Shown: piece after piece, positions 1 to 7,464 of the stretch | Layout: each line of letters opens with the position of its first letter | Numbering within the stretch: position 1 is the first letter of the stretch | Assembly: GCA_028824555.1 (NCBI GenBank) | Contig: JAPPDJ010000171.1 | Location: 1-34,546 of the forward strand | Direction of reading: 5' to 3' | DNA length: 34,546 nt | Origin: Gammaproteobacteria bacterium | Lineage (GTDB): Bacteria; Pseudomonadota; Gammaproteobacteria; Pseudomonadales; Azotimanducaceae | Notes under the pieces: model-generated | Seen by the model: only the letters and a program-made list of their open reading frames with translations | The model's database searches: none | Told to the model about the DNA's origin: nothing | Program-made: the position numbers and the translations under genes

Positions 1-26
1 CGAGAAAAGCGTCCCCGCTTTTCTCG
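1..26. terminator. Perfect 11-bp stem-loop at window edge
   Basis: Positions 1-11 (CGAGAAAAGCG) pair perfectly with 16-26 around a TCCC loop. The arms hold A4 and T4 runs, so it could act as a bidirectional terminator between the upstream neighbour (outside the window) and the GS gene on the minus strand. There is no long U-tract directly after the stem, so the terminator role is inference. Confidence 0.4.
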
Positions 27-101
27 GAGGGGGGGCCGCCGACCCAACGCCCGCACGCCCCAATCTTTGAACGAAGCCCCTCCTTTCACTCCCCACTCGC
101 A

Positions 102-235
102 CTAGCGCCGTCTTCTACGGCGCTTACCTCCTAGCCGCAGCTGCGAGCGAGTGCGAGCACGAAGGCCAACACTTCCCTATGGCCTTGCGCCGCAGAAATG
201 ACGTTGCCGCGCCACCTCCATACGCAAGCTCCTAG
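102..235. repeat. CTAG-bounded palindromic element at the GS gene 3' end
   Basis: The segment starts at CTAG (102-105), has an internal CTAG (131-134) and ends with CGCAAGCTCCTAG (223-235). The first 33 bp form a mini-hairpin with stem GCGCCGT/ACGGCGC. The reverse complement of the right end matches the element at 21014: both begin CTAGGAGCTTGCG and share a stretch reading GGCGCGRCARCGTCATT, then CGGCGC and ATAGG. The GS stop codon lies inside the terminal CTAG. Confidence 0.6.
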
Positions 236-1626
236 ATGATTTCGAAGTAGCGGGCCAGTTGCCAGTCGTCCACGAACCGTTCGTGGCGTTCGCTTTCCCA
301 CCTTCGGGTGGCGGCGAAGTGGTCGACGAAGGTGTCGCCGAAGAGTTCCCGCGCCGCCGCCGATGCGGCGAAGCGTTCGGCTGACTGCCGCAGCGTCGGC
401 GAAAAGCGCAACTCGGCCGGCAGTTCGTCGGCAGCGTCGTAGGCATTGCCCTGCACGGCGGCGCCCGGTTCCAGATGCTGTTCGATGCCGAGCAGCGCTG
501 CGCCCAGAGCCGCGGCGGCGACGAGATAAGGATTGCCGTCGGCACCTCCTACGCGGCACTCAATGTGCTGGCGCCCAGCCGAACCCGGAATGAAGCGGAA
601 CGCCGCCGTGCGGTTCTCGACGCCCCATGTCGATGCCGTGGGGGCCCAAGCACCCTTCACCAGCCGGGTGAAGCTGTTTACCGTGGGTGCAAGCATGGGC
701 AACAGCTCCGGCGTGTGGCGCATGAGGCCGCCCAAGGCCCAGCGAGCGGAGTCGGGGATGTCGTCGCCGGCGAAGGCGTTGGTGGGCGACGCCGACGTGT
801 CTCGATGATGCAACGAGAAATGAAAGTGCCCGCTCTGCCCCGGGTAGTCCATCGACCATTTCGCCATGAACGTCGCCATCATCTCGCGCTGGGCAAAGAA
901 CGACTTGGCGAAGGTCTTGAACAGCACCGCCCGGTCGGCCGCCTCCAAGGCGTCGGCAACCGCCAGCGCCGCTTCCCAGACGCCGGGGCCGGTTTCGCAG
1001 TGCAACCCTTCGAGCGGCATCCGAAAGTCGATTGAGTGCGCCAAGAGTTCCTGGAACAAATCCGCTTGCGACGCCGCTCGGAGCACCGAGTAGCCAAAGT
1101 TGCCCGGCGTCAGCGGTGCAAGCTCCCGATAACCTTTGGCACGCACGCTGTCCGGCGTTTCCTTGAAGACGAAAAACTCGTACTCGAATCCGCATTGCGC
1201 CACTAGCCCCAAGGACTCCGCCCGCGCCAGCACCCGCCGCAGCAGCGAACGCGGGCAGGCCGGGTGGTCGCCAGCCTCGCCGGCAAACTCGCCCAGAAAG
1301 AACGGCGCTTCGCTGTCCGGCAGCCGTCGCTCAGTGCCTGTCAGCAGGCGATAGTCGGTATCGGGAAAGCCGGTGTCCCAGCCGGTGACGCCCTGCCAGG
1401 CCGCCCCCGGCGGGTGTTCGTAGAGTTCGTCCGCAACGTCCCAGCCAAACACGCAGTCGCAGAAGCCGCCACCGTGGCGCATGAGGCCCTTGAGCTTGTC
1501 CAAGCTGACGAACTTGCCCCTGAGGACGCCGTCGAGGTCTGCCAATCCGAGCATGGCGGCACGGGCGCCCCGTTCGGAATAGTCTTGGAACGCCTCGTCC
1601 AGTGCTCGGTCTTCGCCCTCGGCCAT
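232..1626 (-). CDS. Glutamine synthetase family protein (gamma-glutamyl-amide ligase type)
   Basis: This 464-aa cytosolic enzyme has the GS catalytic fold: an N-terminal beta-grasp (about 20-115) followed by the ATP/glutamate domain. Visible signatures are the E-Y-E metal-binding strand (148-150), CETGPGVWE (210-218), GHFHFS (266-271), ENRTAAFR (337-344) and HIECRVGGADGNPYL (354-368). The length and the lack of the GlnA adenylylation-loop region point to the PuuA-like or GlnA-like subfamily, which ligates glutamate to amines such as polyamines, rather than housekeeping GlnA. The amine substrate cannot be read from sequence. No polyamine-catabolic partner genes lie next to it. The start is ATG at 1626. 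The TAG stop comes from the CTAG end of a repeat element, so the last residues may have been altered by its insertion. Confidence 0.85.
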   Translation of the reverse strand: MAEGEDRALDEAFQDYSERGARAAMLGLADLDGVLRGKFVSLDKLKGLMRHGGGFCDCVFGWDVADELYEHPPGAAWQGVTGWDTGFPDTDYRLLTGTERRLPDSEAPFFLGEFAGEAGDHPACPRSLLRRVLARAESLGLVAQCGFEYEFFVFKETPDSVRAKGYRELAPLTPGNFGYSVLRAASQADLFQELLAHSIDFRMPLEGLHCETGPGVWEAALAVADALEAADRAVLFKTFAKSFFAQREMMATFMAKWSMDYPGQSGHFHFSLHHRDTSASPTNAFAGDDIPDSARWALGGLMRHTPELLPMLAPTVNSFTRLVKGAWAPTASTWGVENRTAAFRFIPGSAGRQHIECRVGGADGNPYLVAAAALGAALLGIEQHLEPGAAVQGNAYDAADELPAELRFSPTLRQSAERFAASAAARELFGDTFVDHFAATRRWESERHERFVDDWQLARYFEII

Positions 1627-2309
1627 GCGCCTCGTCCCTCACCATCGTCCTGCGCGCAGTATGCAGGTTCTTCACGGGTTCACGTCCCTCCGGCTGAGAT
1701 CGGCAATGACGTCGTTGCCGTGCCCGAAAACAGAACGCCTCCCCGGCTGAAGGCTCTTTATGGTCCACGCCCCACCGTCTGAGGCTGAGCGCAAATCGCC
1801 TCTCACGCGCCAGCGACCTTGGACGCTTCCCCGGCTGAAGGCTCTTTATGCTGCACGCCCCACCCTCCGAGGCTGAGCCGGCGAATCGACCTAGGGCTCA
1901 GCGACATTGGACGCTTCCCCGGCTGAAGGCTCTTTATGGTCCACGCCCCACCTACCGTGGCTGAGCCGGCGAATGGCCTTACGGCCAGCGACCTTGGACG
2001 CTTCCCCGGCTGAAGGCTCCCTGTGGATAAATCGTGGGATAACAGTGTGTTGACGTTTCGGAAAACCTGCTAACGACTTCGTATCCGCCATCGCCACACA
2101 TTGGCCATGAAATGCATATTCATCATAATATCAATAGGTTACGACGAGTCGATACAGGATTTCTCGACAAGTCAAAGGCTTGCGTGGCAATGGTCGCGAA
2201 CGTTGGCATTTGTGCATAAGAGTGCCCCCGCTTGGTGCCTTCGCCCCCGCGCAACCATCTGTTCTGCAAGCAAAACATCGCCGCGCACCGGCCATGCGGC
2301 AAGGCTGCC
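1627..2309. other. 683-bp intergenic region with tandem repeats
   Basis: No convincing gene lies here. The region holds a small hairpin (CGGCAA/TTGCCG, 1701-1720), the 88-bp tandem array (1741-2020), a perfect DnaA-box sequence TGTGGATAA (2022-2030) and then a comparatively AT-rich stretch (about 2085-2220). The short ORFs here repeat a HKEPSAGEA-like peptide only because the DNA repeats, so I do not call them genes. Confidence 0.6.
1741..2020. repeat. Tandem array of about 88-bp units, four starts
   Basis: The sequence CCCCGGCTGAAGGCTC starts at 1741, 1829, 1917 and 2004, giving periods of 88, 88 and 87 bp. Each full unit continues with TTTATG, then CCACGCCCCACC or a close variant, a GGCTGAGC block, and a CAGCGA(C)CTTGGACGCTT-like tail. 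The CCGGCT and AGCCGG blocks within units 2 and 3 can pair to form a stem. The fourth copy is cut short after GGCTCC. The last residues of the array abut a DnaA-box sequence. Confidence 0.85.
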
Positions 2310-3164
2310 TCAATGCATGAAGTTGAACATGCGCCGGCGGTAGCGAGTGGCGACTTCGGAACCTTTGCCGAGCAGGGCCATGATGCGGATCATGGTGACG
2401 CGGCCCGCGTCCTCGCGATAGTCGCGGTCTGTGGCAAGAATGGTCATGGCCTGCTCGAGCGCCTCCTCGTAACGGCGCGCGTCGGCAAGCAGGATGGCGG
2501 CGCGATAGCGCGCTTCGAGGTCGGACTCGTCCGCCGTCACGCCGGCAAGCGCCGCCTCGAGGTCGCCCATGCCCGCGGCTTCCTCGGCGACCTCAAGCCG
2601 GGCGGCTGGTCGTTCGCGTTCGGCCGCATCTTCGGGAATGGTCGCGAGCACGGTGCGGGCACCTTCCAGGTCGCCTTGGATGGCGAGGATGTCCGCCCAT
2701 TCCACCTTGAATGCAGGGTTGTTGGGTTCTTCGTCGATGGCCTGCTGCAACGCCCGTAGGGCTGCGTCCCAGTCTTCCCGTTCTAGGTGCCGAGCGAGGC
2801 TTTCCTTAAGCACTTCGCCGCTCGACATGGTGAGGCGGTCGATGAGCTCGCGCAGCACACTCTCGCCCTGCGGCCCCTCCATCTGTTCGGCAAGTTGCCC
2901 GTCCTTGATGACGCGAATGGCCGGGATGCCCTGCACCCGCAGTTGCTGGGCAAGGGCTTGATCCTGGGCGATGTCGGAAAGGCCCAGCGCAAACTTGCCC
3001 TGGTACTGCCCGGCCAGGCGTTCGAGTGCCTGGCGTGTATCCACCGAGGGCGGCACCTGGTCGGTCCAGAACAGCACCACCACGGGTACCTGCTTGGAGC
3101 GCTCCACCACATCCTGCGCGAAACTGCGCAGGTCAATATCGAAGACCGCAGGGCTCGCTTCCAT
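2310..3164 (-). CDS. cnoX: CnoX/YbbN-type thioredoxin-fold TPR protein without active-site cysteines
   Basis: This 284-aa protein has an N-terminal thioredoxin fold (about 8-110) and a C-terminal TPR-like helical half (about 118-280; note the AAILLADARRYEEALEQAM helix pair). This is the layout of the chaperedoxin CnoX (YbbN), which protects unfolding proteins and hands them to DnaK and GroEL. Where thioredoxin has WCGPC, this protein reads FWTDQVPPS, so neither active-site cysteine is present. The cis-proline loop (VQGIPAIRV) is kept. A thiol-dependent role is therefore unlikely and a holdase/TPR adaptor role more likely (inference). The start is ATG 3164. It lies 88 bp downstream of the Anbu gene on the same strand and could share its transcript. 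Confidence 0.85.
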   Translation of the reverse strand: MEASPAVFDIDLRSFAQDVVERSKQVPVVVLFWTDQVPPSVDTRQALERLAGQYQGKFALGLSDIAQDQALAQQLRVQGIPAIRVIKDGQLAEQMEGPQGESVLRELIDRLTMSSGEVLKESLARHLEREDWDAALRALQQAIDEEPNNPAFKVEWADILAIQGDLEGARTVLATIPEDAAERERPAARLEVAEEAAGMGDLEAALAGVTADESDLEARYRAAILLADARRYEEALEQAMTILATDRDYREDAGRVTMIRIMALLGKGSEVATRYRRRMFNFMH

Positions 3165-3217
3165 GCTTCACGCGGGGTCGGGGGTAAGGGCGGATTGTAG
3201 CACCGGGGTGCAAGGGG

Positions 3218-3233
3218 CCTCTCAGTCGAGAGG
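3218..3233. terminator. Short hairpin between the Anbu and cnoX genes
   Basis: CCTCTC (3218-3223) pairs with GAGAGG (3228-3233) around AGTC. It is nested inside a longer inverted pair, GTAAGGGC (3184-3191) and GCCCTTAC (3249-3256), whose outer arm overlaps the end of the upstream coding region. There is no U-tract, so it could be an attenuator or a processing site. Confidence 0.3.
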
Positions 3234-3252
3234 GCTTGGTCGGGAGCGGCCC

Positions 3253-4020
3253 TTACCGTAGCCGCGTGACCGCCGACACACTTTCCTCCGCACCGGGAAC
3301 ATCCGGCAGCGAGTCGAAGGCTTGCCGGAGATGCTCGGCCCACATCCGCCGCACCGTGAGCAGATACTCGTGATGTTCGTCGAACAAGAGGTGGCGGCCT
3401 TCGCTCAGGCTTCCTGCGCGGTAGATGAAGCACTCTACCGGCGGCCCCACCGTCGCGTTGCTGCGCATGGTGGAATCCATCGACACCAGCGCCGCCTTGA
3501 GGGCGTCGCGAATCGATGTGTCGGGCTGGATGATGCGGTCGAGGATTGGCTTGCCGTACTTCACCTCGCCGATCTGCAAGAACGGCATGGTTGCGCTGGC
3601 GTGGACGAAGTTGCCTTCCGGGTAGATGTGGGCGATGTCGGCGCGTCCGCCGCGAATCTCGCCACCGAGGATGAACGACGCTTCCGGCACGAAATCGCCG
3701 CTGCCCCGCTGCACGCGGTCCCGCGCCTGTTCCGCCTTGCGTACGCACACCCGTCCGACGTAGTCGGCGGCATCGTCCAGCGTTTCCGCCACCATCAGGC
3801 TTTCGCTGGCGCGGCCCTCGATGTCCTGCTCGATCTGTGCCACCACGCTTTGGGTCGTGGCGAGATTCCCCGCCGCCAGCAACGCAAACGACCGCTCCCC
3901 TTCGACGCAAAAGCGATGCATCTTGCTGTAAGTGCCGATCTGGTCGGCACCGGCGTTGGTGCGGGAGTCCGAGACAAACACGAGCCCCCGTTCCACCGCT
4001 ATCCCAAGGCAATAGGTCAT
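3253..4020 (-). CDS. Anbu (ancestral beta-subunit) proteasome-type peptidase
   Basis: This 255-aa N-terminal-nucleophile hydrolase starts MTYCLGIAVERGLVFVSDSR. After Met removal, Thr1 would be the nucleophile, Asp17 and Arg19 fall in the SDSRTNAG motif, and Lys32 in TYSKMHRF matches the proteasome catalytic lysine. The MTYC start, length and later sequence (GGEIRGG, STMRSNATVGPPVE) identify the Anbu family (COG3484-type predicted proteasome protease), a relative of HslV that assembles into open ring or helical particles. I chose ATG 4020 over the longer open frame reaching 4440 because Thr1 must follow the initiator Met. Anbu is usually near alpha-E, circularly permuted ATP-grasp and transglutaminase genes; none is seen here. 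The neighbours are CnoX downstream and a divergent PPTase. Confidence 0.9.
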   Translation of the reverse strand: MTYCLGIAVERGLVFVSDSRTNAGADQIGTYSKMHRFCVEGERSFALLAAGNLATTQSVVAQIEQDIEGRASESLMVAETLDDAADYVGRVCVRKAEQARDRVQRGSGDFVPEASFILGGEIRGGRADIAHIYPEGNFVHASATMPFLQIGEVKYGKPILDRIIQPDTSIRDALKAALVSMDSTMRSNATVGPPVECFIYRAGSLSEGRHLLFDEHHEYLLTVRRMWAEHLRQAFDSLPDVPGAEESVSAVTRLR

Positions 4021-4073
4021 GCCCCGATTCTTGACGCGGCACTGGGCCGCTGTCAACGAATGAGTGCCCCCGT

Positions 4074-4098
4074 CCGGGCGGGGGTTGTCCCCGCCCGG
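4074..4098. other. GC-rich 10-bp stem-loop in divergent intergenic region
   Basis: CCGGGCGGGG (4074-4083) pairs perfectly with CCCCGCCCGG (4089-4098). It lies between the divergent Anbu and PPTase starts, so it is not a simple terminator. It may be a 5' leader structure of either transcript. Confidence 0.35.
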
Positions 4099-4137
4099 AT
4101 TATCCTTGCGTTGCTTCTCTAAGATGGCTGCACGTCT

Positions 4138-4818
4138 TTGCAAGACCTGGCGCGACAGATCACGAACCTCGACGCGGCCGGCGATTGCACGGTGCTGTCG
4201 AGCGCGGGCTGTCGTGTTGCCGTGGGGCGCGTGCAGGATCACATCCACGCGCTCTCGTCCCGAGAGCGCGAGCAGGTGGCGGGCGCCGTGGCGTCGCGCC
4301 GGGCGGAATACTCCACCGGGCGCCATCTGGCAAAGCAGGCTCTGGGTCGGCTCGGCATCGACACCTCTTCCATCCCCGCCGAAGACCGCCGCCCAATTTG
4401 GCCGGCAGGTGTGGTCGGCAGCATCACCCACTCGCGGCATTACGCGCTGGCCGCCGTCTGCCCGCGCTCACATTTTGCCGGCGTAGGCATCGACATAGAA
4501 CGCACAAACCGCGTCACCGACAAGATCGCGCCCAAGACCATGACTGAGCACGAGCTGGCGGGCACAGATGCCGGTTGGCCTCCTTTCCCTCGCACGGCCA
4601 ACTTCAGCGCCAAGGAAGCAGTGTTCAAGGCAGTCAACCCCATCGTGGGCCTGATGATCGGCTTCAAGGAAGTGGAGATCGTCTGGCACCAGGAGGAAGC
4701 TGGGTTCAGTGCCCGCTACATTGGTCCCAATCCAGAAAACGCCATCATGGAACGCGGAGAGGGGACCGTCTTTACCTTGGCGGACCACATCGGTGCATTG
4801 TTCTGGCTCGAACCTTGA
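4138..4818 (+). CDS. 4'-phosphopantetheinyl transferase, EntD/Sfp class
   Basis: The protein (226 aa from TTG 4138; an alternative in-frame GTG at 4192) moves 4'-phosphopantetheine from CoA to a serine of carrier proteins. The family motifs are clear: an N-terminal RRAEYSTGRHLAKQAL helix, WPAGVVGSITHS, the Mg-binding GVGIDIE, and FSAKEAVFKA, the canonical (W/F)xxKEAxxKA block. This resembles EntD-like enzymes that serve non-ribosomal peptide or polyketide carriers, or fatty-acid ACP where AcpS is absent. No NRPS or PKS gene lies in the window, so the partner is unknown. The weak TTG start leaves the N-terminus uncertain by about 20 residues. Confidence 0.88.
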   Translation: MQDLARQITNLDAAGDCTVLSSAGCRVAVGRVQDHIHALSSREREQVAGAVASRRAEYSTGRHLAKQALGRLGIDTSSIPAEDRRPIWPAGVVGSITHSRHYALAAVCPRSHFAGVGIDIERTNRVTDKIAPKTMTEHELAGTDAGWPPFPRTANFSAKEAVFKAVNPIVGLMIGFKEVEIVWHQEEAGFSARYIGPNPENAIMERGEGTVFTLADHIGALFWLEP

Positions 4819-4908
4819 GTTGAGCAAGGCCGCGCCTAGCGGCGCCGGGCGCTTGCATCACGACTTGGTAGGCTTGCCGGTTCCAACCCAACAACAGAAG
4901 GGCCGCGA

Positions 4909-5679
4909 ATGCACGACCTGAAAGACAAAATCGCCGTCGTCACCGGCGCGACGCGGGGTATTGGCGAGGCCAGCGCTCGCGCTCTTGACGCTGCCGGCGC
5001 GCGGGTCGTACTCACAGGTCGCACAGCGCTCGACCTCCATCGAGTCGCCGGCGAACTCGCCAACGATCCAATCGTGCTGGAGTCCGACCTGTCGCCCCCC
5101 AAGTCCGGCACGGAACTCGCCGAGCGCGTGCTCGAAGCCGTCGATGGCGTGGACATTCTGGTCAACAACGCCGGCATCCCGATGCGCCGCACCCCGGATC
5201 AACTCACCGAGGAAGACTTCGACCTCGTCTTCTCCATCAACGTCCGTTCGCTCCTCATGCTGACGCTGGGCCTCGGCCCCTCCATGATCGAACGCGGCGG
5301 CGGCTCGATCATCAACATCTCCTCCATCGCCAGCCTTCGGGGGCCGCTCGGCCGCGTCGCCTATGCCGGCACCAAGGGCGCCGTCGACGCCATCACCCGC
5401 GCCCTCGCCGCCGACTGGGGCGCCCACGGCATCCGCGTCAATGCCATCTGCCCCGGCCTCATAGCCACCGCCATCTGGGAAGGAGACCGCCAGAACATCC
5501 CCGGCCTCATCGAACGCCTCGAAGACGGCATCGCCCTCAAGCGCTGGGGCTACGGCGACGACGTGGCAGACGTCGTACTGTTCTTCGCCACCGAAGCCTC
5601 CCGCTACGTCACCGGAGAAGTCGTAGCGGTGGACGGCGGCATGGCCCGCGTCGGCGCAGCGCCACGCCCACGCAAATAG
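4909..5679 (+). CDS. SDR-family NAD(P)-dependent oxidoreductase
   Basis: A classical short-chain dehydrogenase/reductase of 256 aa. It shows the cofactor-binding TGATRGIG (12-19), NNAG (86-89), the catalytic Ser at about 138-139, and Tyr152 and Lys156 in YAGTK, followed by the CPG turn (ICPGLIATAIW). The C-terminal VTGEVVAVDGGMA is typical of FabG-like and sugar/alcohol dehydrogenases. A GAAGGG Shine-Dalgarno sits 6 nt before ATG 4909. It is followed on the same strand by a PhyH dioxygenase, suggesting a small catabolic or tailoring unit, though a palindromic element lies between them. Substrate not predictable. Confidence 0.92.
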   Translation: MHDLKDKIAVVTGATRGIGEASARALDAAGARVVLTGRTALDLHRVAGELANDPIVLESDLSPPKSGTELAERVLEAVDGVDILVNNAGIPMRRTPDQLTEEDFDLVFSINVRSLLMLTLGLGPSMIERGGGSIINISSIASLRGPLGRVAYAGTKGAVDAITRALAADWGAHGIRVNAICPGLIATAIWEGDRQNIPGLIERLEDGIALKRWGYGDDVADVVLFFATEASRYVTGEVVAVDGGMARVGAAPRPRK

Positions 5680-5716
5680 ACCCGGAGCCCGCTGCGCGGA
5701 GAGGTCCCACCCAACG

Positions 5717-5796
5717 CTAGAACCGTCACAGCCATCGGAAGGAAAGGCAGGATGCCTTCCCTCCGATGGCCCGTCCGCGGCGAAGTCCGACATCAC
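5717..5796. repeat. Palindromic repeat element, partial copy
   Basis: It starts at CTAG (5717-5720), carries a long hairpin (GCCATCGGAAGGAAAGGCAG pairing with the following ATGCCTTCCCTCCGATGGC, about 5731-5769), and ends with AAGTCCGACA, the same right-end block as the elements at 22342 and 34316. The terminal CTAG is missing, so it is a truncated copy. It lies between the SDR gene stop and the PhyH gene. Confidence 0.6.
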
Positions 5797-5864
5797 GCAC
5801 CACTGCCCAAACCACGCGACTTGCGGCAAACTTGCCAGTCCATCCCGCGAACCGAGAGCAAGCC

Positions 5865-6752
5865 GTGGCAGAAGCCGAGACCATCCCCGCTGAGTCCGAA
5901 GCCCTAAGGCGCACCTTGGCCACCGTCGCCGAACTCGGCCTCGGCGAAAACCTGATCGAGCTCGAAACCCAAGGCTTCACCACCGTCAAGGGCGTGCTCT
6001 CCGAGTCCCAGATCGAGCGAGCCAAGGCCGCCATCCTCGCCCGCGCCGAGCGCGACGCGGGCCACAGCATCGACCCCGACACGGCCACCGCCGAAGACTG
6101 CGAGGGCATGACCTACATCCCCTACATGCTCTACGAGGATGAAGTCTTCGAGGAAATCCTCATGGCGCGAGAGCCCCTCACGCTCATCACCTACCTCTTG
6201 GGCGAAAGCTGCCTGCTCTCCAGCATGGGCTGCCACTTCCGCGGCCCCGGCGGCATGCACCTGCCGCTCCACTCCGACAACGGCAACGGCATCCCGGCGC
6301 CGTTCACGTCCTTCTCCCAAGTCGCCAACGTCAACTACGCCCTCACGCCCTACACGCGGGAAGCCGGCGCCCTCGCCATGGTGCCCGGCAGCCACAAGTT
6401 GGCCCGCCAACCGAAACCGGACGAATCCGACCTCGGCGACAACGCCAACCCGAACGCCGTATCCATGAACATCGACCCAGGCGACGCCGTGATCTGGCAC
6501 GGCAACAGTTGGCACGGCTCCTTCGTCCGCACGCTCCCGGGTGTGCGCATGAATCTCGCCGTCTACTTCAACCGCCAATACATCCAAACCCAAGAACGCC
6601 ACGGCGCCACCGTCCCGGAGGAGGTCCTCGCCCGCCACGCCAACAACCCCCGCTTCCTCCACTTGTTAGCGGGCAAACAGCCCTACGGTTGGCAAAAGGA
6701 AGGCCCGGACTACAGCAAGTTTGCGCTGATGCCGAGGGGGCTCTACGACTGA
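5865..6752 (+). CDS. Phytanoyl-CoA dioxygenase (PhyH) family protein
   Basis: A 295-aa Fe(II)/2-oxoglutarate-dependent dioxygenase of the PhyH family. The facial-triad HxD is seen in LPLHSDNGNG, the distal His in IWHGNSWHGSF, and the 2-oxoglutarate-binding Arg in LPGVRMNLAVYFNRQY. The N-terminal helix (GLGENLIELETQGFTTVKGVLSE) is typical. I chose GTG 5865: the ATG at 5766 lies within the palindromic element and would add about 33 low-complexity residues. PhyH proteins hydroxylate varied small molecules; it lies 3' of the SDR, which could oxidise a hydroxylated product (inference). The substrate is unknown. Confidence 0.88.
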   Translation: MAEAETIPAESEALRRTLATVAELGLGENLIELETQGFTTVKGVLSESQIERAKAAILARAERDAGHSIDPDTATAEDCEGMTYIPYMLYEDEVFEEILMAREPLTLITYLLGESCLLSSMGCHFRGPGGMHLPLHSDNGNGIPAPFTSFSQVANVNYALTPYTREAGALAMVPGSHKLARQPKPDESDLGDNANPNAVSMNIDPGDAVIWHGNSWHGSFVRTLPGVRMNLAVYFNRQYIQTQERHGATVPEEVLARHANNPRFLHLLAGKQPYGWQKEGPDYSKFALMPRGLYD

Positions 6753-6836
6753 GACTCCGTGTTCCGTGGCGGTTGGGAGCGGCGTCTCGTGAGCACCGAC
6801 GTTCACGCCGGTGGGCACCAGCGGCATACGTGACCG

Positions 6837-7115
6837 TCAGTAGTGGTAACGAGCAGCCAAGAAGCAAACGCGCTCCCGCTCCACCTCATAGACCAAACGA
6901 TGCTCCTGATCGATGCGGCGAGACCACTTCCCACTCAATTGGCCTTTCAGGCGCTCCGTTTTGCCGGTGCCACTGAACGGGTCTCGAAGCACAGCCTCTA
7001 CCAGCCTCAGCGTGCGAAGAGCCCTGCGCCCCTCCGTGCGTGTCCAGTATTCCAGGTCGGCGAGGAAGGCCGGATCCATGACCGCCGTCCGGCTTCCACT
7101 ACCCGCATCGCTCAC
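6837..7115 (-). CDS. yoeB: YoeB-type ribosome-dependent mRNA interferase toxin
   Basis: The C-terminal 80 residues align with E. coli YoeB. The catalytic Glu in GKTERLK matches E46, the Arg in EEHRLVY-like DQEHRLVYEV matches R65, and the terminal RYHY holds His83 and Tyr84, so all catalytic residues are present. The EYW and WSRRI motifs are also kept. YoeB cleaves mRNA in the ribosomal A site and is neutralised by YefM. The start is uncertain: ATG 7130 or GTG 7115, both overlapping the antitoxin stop (7099-7101), consistent with translational coupling. A later ATG at 7079 would remove the first beta-strand. The canonical toxin N-terminus corresponds to about residue 14 of the longest form. 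Confidence 0.9.
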   Translation of the reverse strand: MSDAGSGSRTAVMDPAFLADLEYWTRTEGRRALRTLRLVEAVLRDPFSGTGKTERLKGQLSGKWSRRIDQEHRLVYEVERERVCFLAARYHY

Positions 7116-7395
7116 CTTGCTCCAGCCCAAGGCGTGACCTCAGCTCGGCAACATCCAGAGTTTCGCCCTCGCCTCTGGCAGCACGCTCGCTCGCCTCAAG
7201 CAAGCGTCGCGCGCTTTTCGGCGATCGCAAAAGGTGCGCTGTCTCCAGCCAACCAGCCAGTTCGTCTGCGGCGATCAGGGCAACGGGCTCGCGGCCACGA
7301 CGACGAATCAGCACGGGCTCTCGGGTATCCGTCACCTGATCCATGAGCGACGCCAATCGCTGGCGAGCTTGCGTATAGCTAGCCTCGTGCATCAT
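7099..7395 (-). CDS. yefM: YefM/Phd-type antitoxin
   Basis: A 98-aa protein with the YefM/Phd DNA-binding N-terminus (YTQARQRLASLMDQV, then VLIRRRGREPVALI) and a helix containing LLRSPKSARRLLEASERA, equivalent to the conserved Yxx-SP-N/S-A-RL segment of YefM. The acidic/flexible tail binds the toxin. It starts at ATG 7395 (another ATG at 7392), downstream of an inverted-repeat operator, and overlaps the yoeB gene. It represses its own operon through that operator, with the toxin acting as co-repressor in known systems. Confidence 0.9.
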   Translation of the reverse strand: MMHEASYTQARQRLASLMDQVTDTREPVLIRRRGREPVALIAADELAGWLETAHLLRSPKSARRLLEASERAARGEGETLDVAELRSRLGLEQGERCG

Positions 7396-7413
7396 GCGAA
7401 AGTTCCCCCGTTT

Positions 7414-7434
7414 ACGTACAGAAATAATGTACGT
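7414..7434 (-). promoter_or_regulatory. Inverted-repeat operator of the yefM-yoeB pair
   Basis: ACGTACA (7414-7420) and TGTACGT (7428-7434) are perfect inverted repeats separated by 7 bp, about 19 bp upstream of yefM ATG. E. coli YefM-YoeB operators contain TGTACA-centred palindromes, so a TGTAC-based dyad here fits autoregulation. Confidence 0.6.
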
Positions 7435-7464
7435 GAACTAGATCCGCATCAAGCCGCCCTCAAC

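Noticed and set aside
1741-2020. CRISPR array
   Set aside because: The repeated part covers nearly the whole 88-bp period, with no unique spacers of regular length and no cas genes.
1891-2097. Small protein with repeated HKEPSAGEA peptide
   Set aside because: The peptide repeats only because the DNA repeats; it appears in two different frames' worth of copies and lacks a ribosome site.
2022-2160. Replication origin
   Set aside because: Only one DnaA box and no dnaA, dnaN or other origin genes nearby.
3253-4440. Long version of the Anbu gene from 4440
   Set aside because: The extra 140 residues overlap the divergent PPTase gene and would remove the N-terminal Thr nucleophile.
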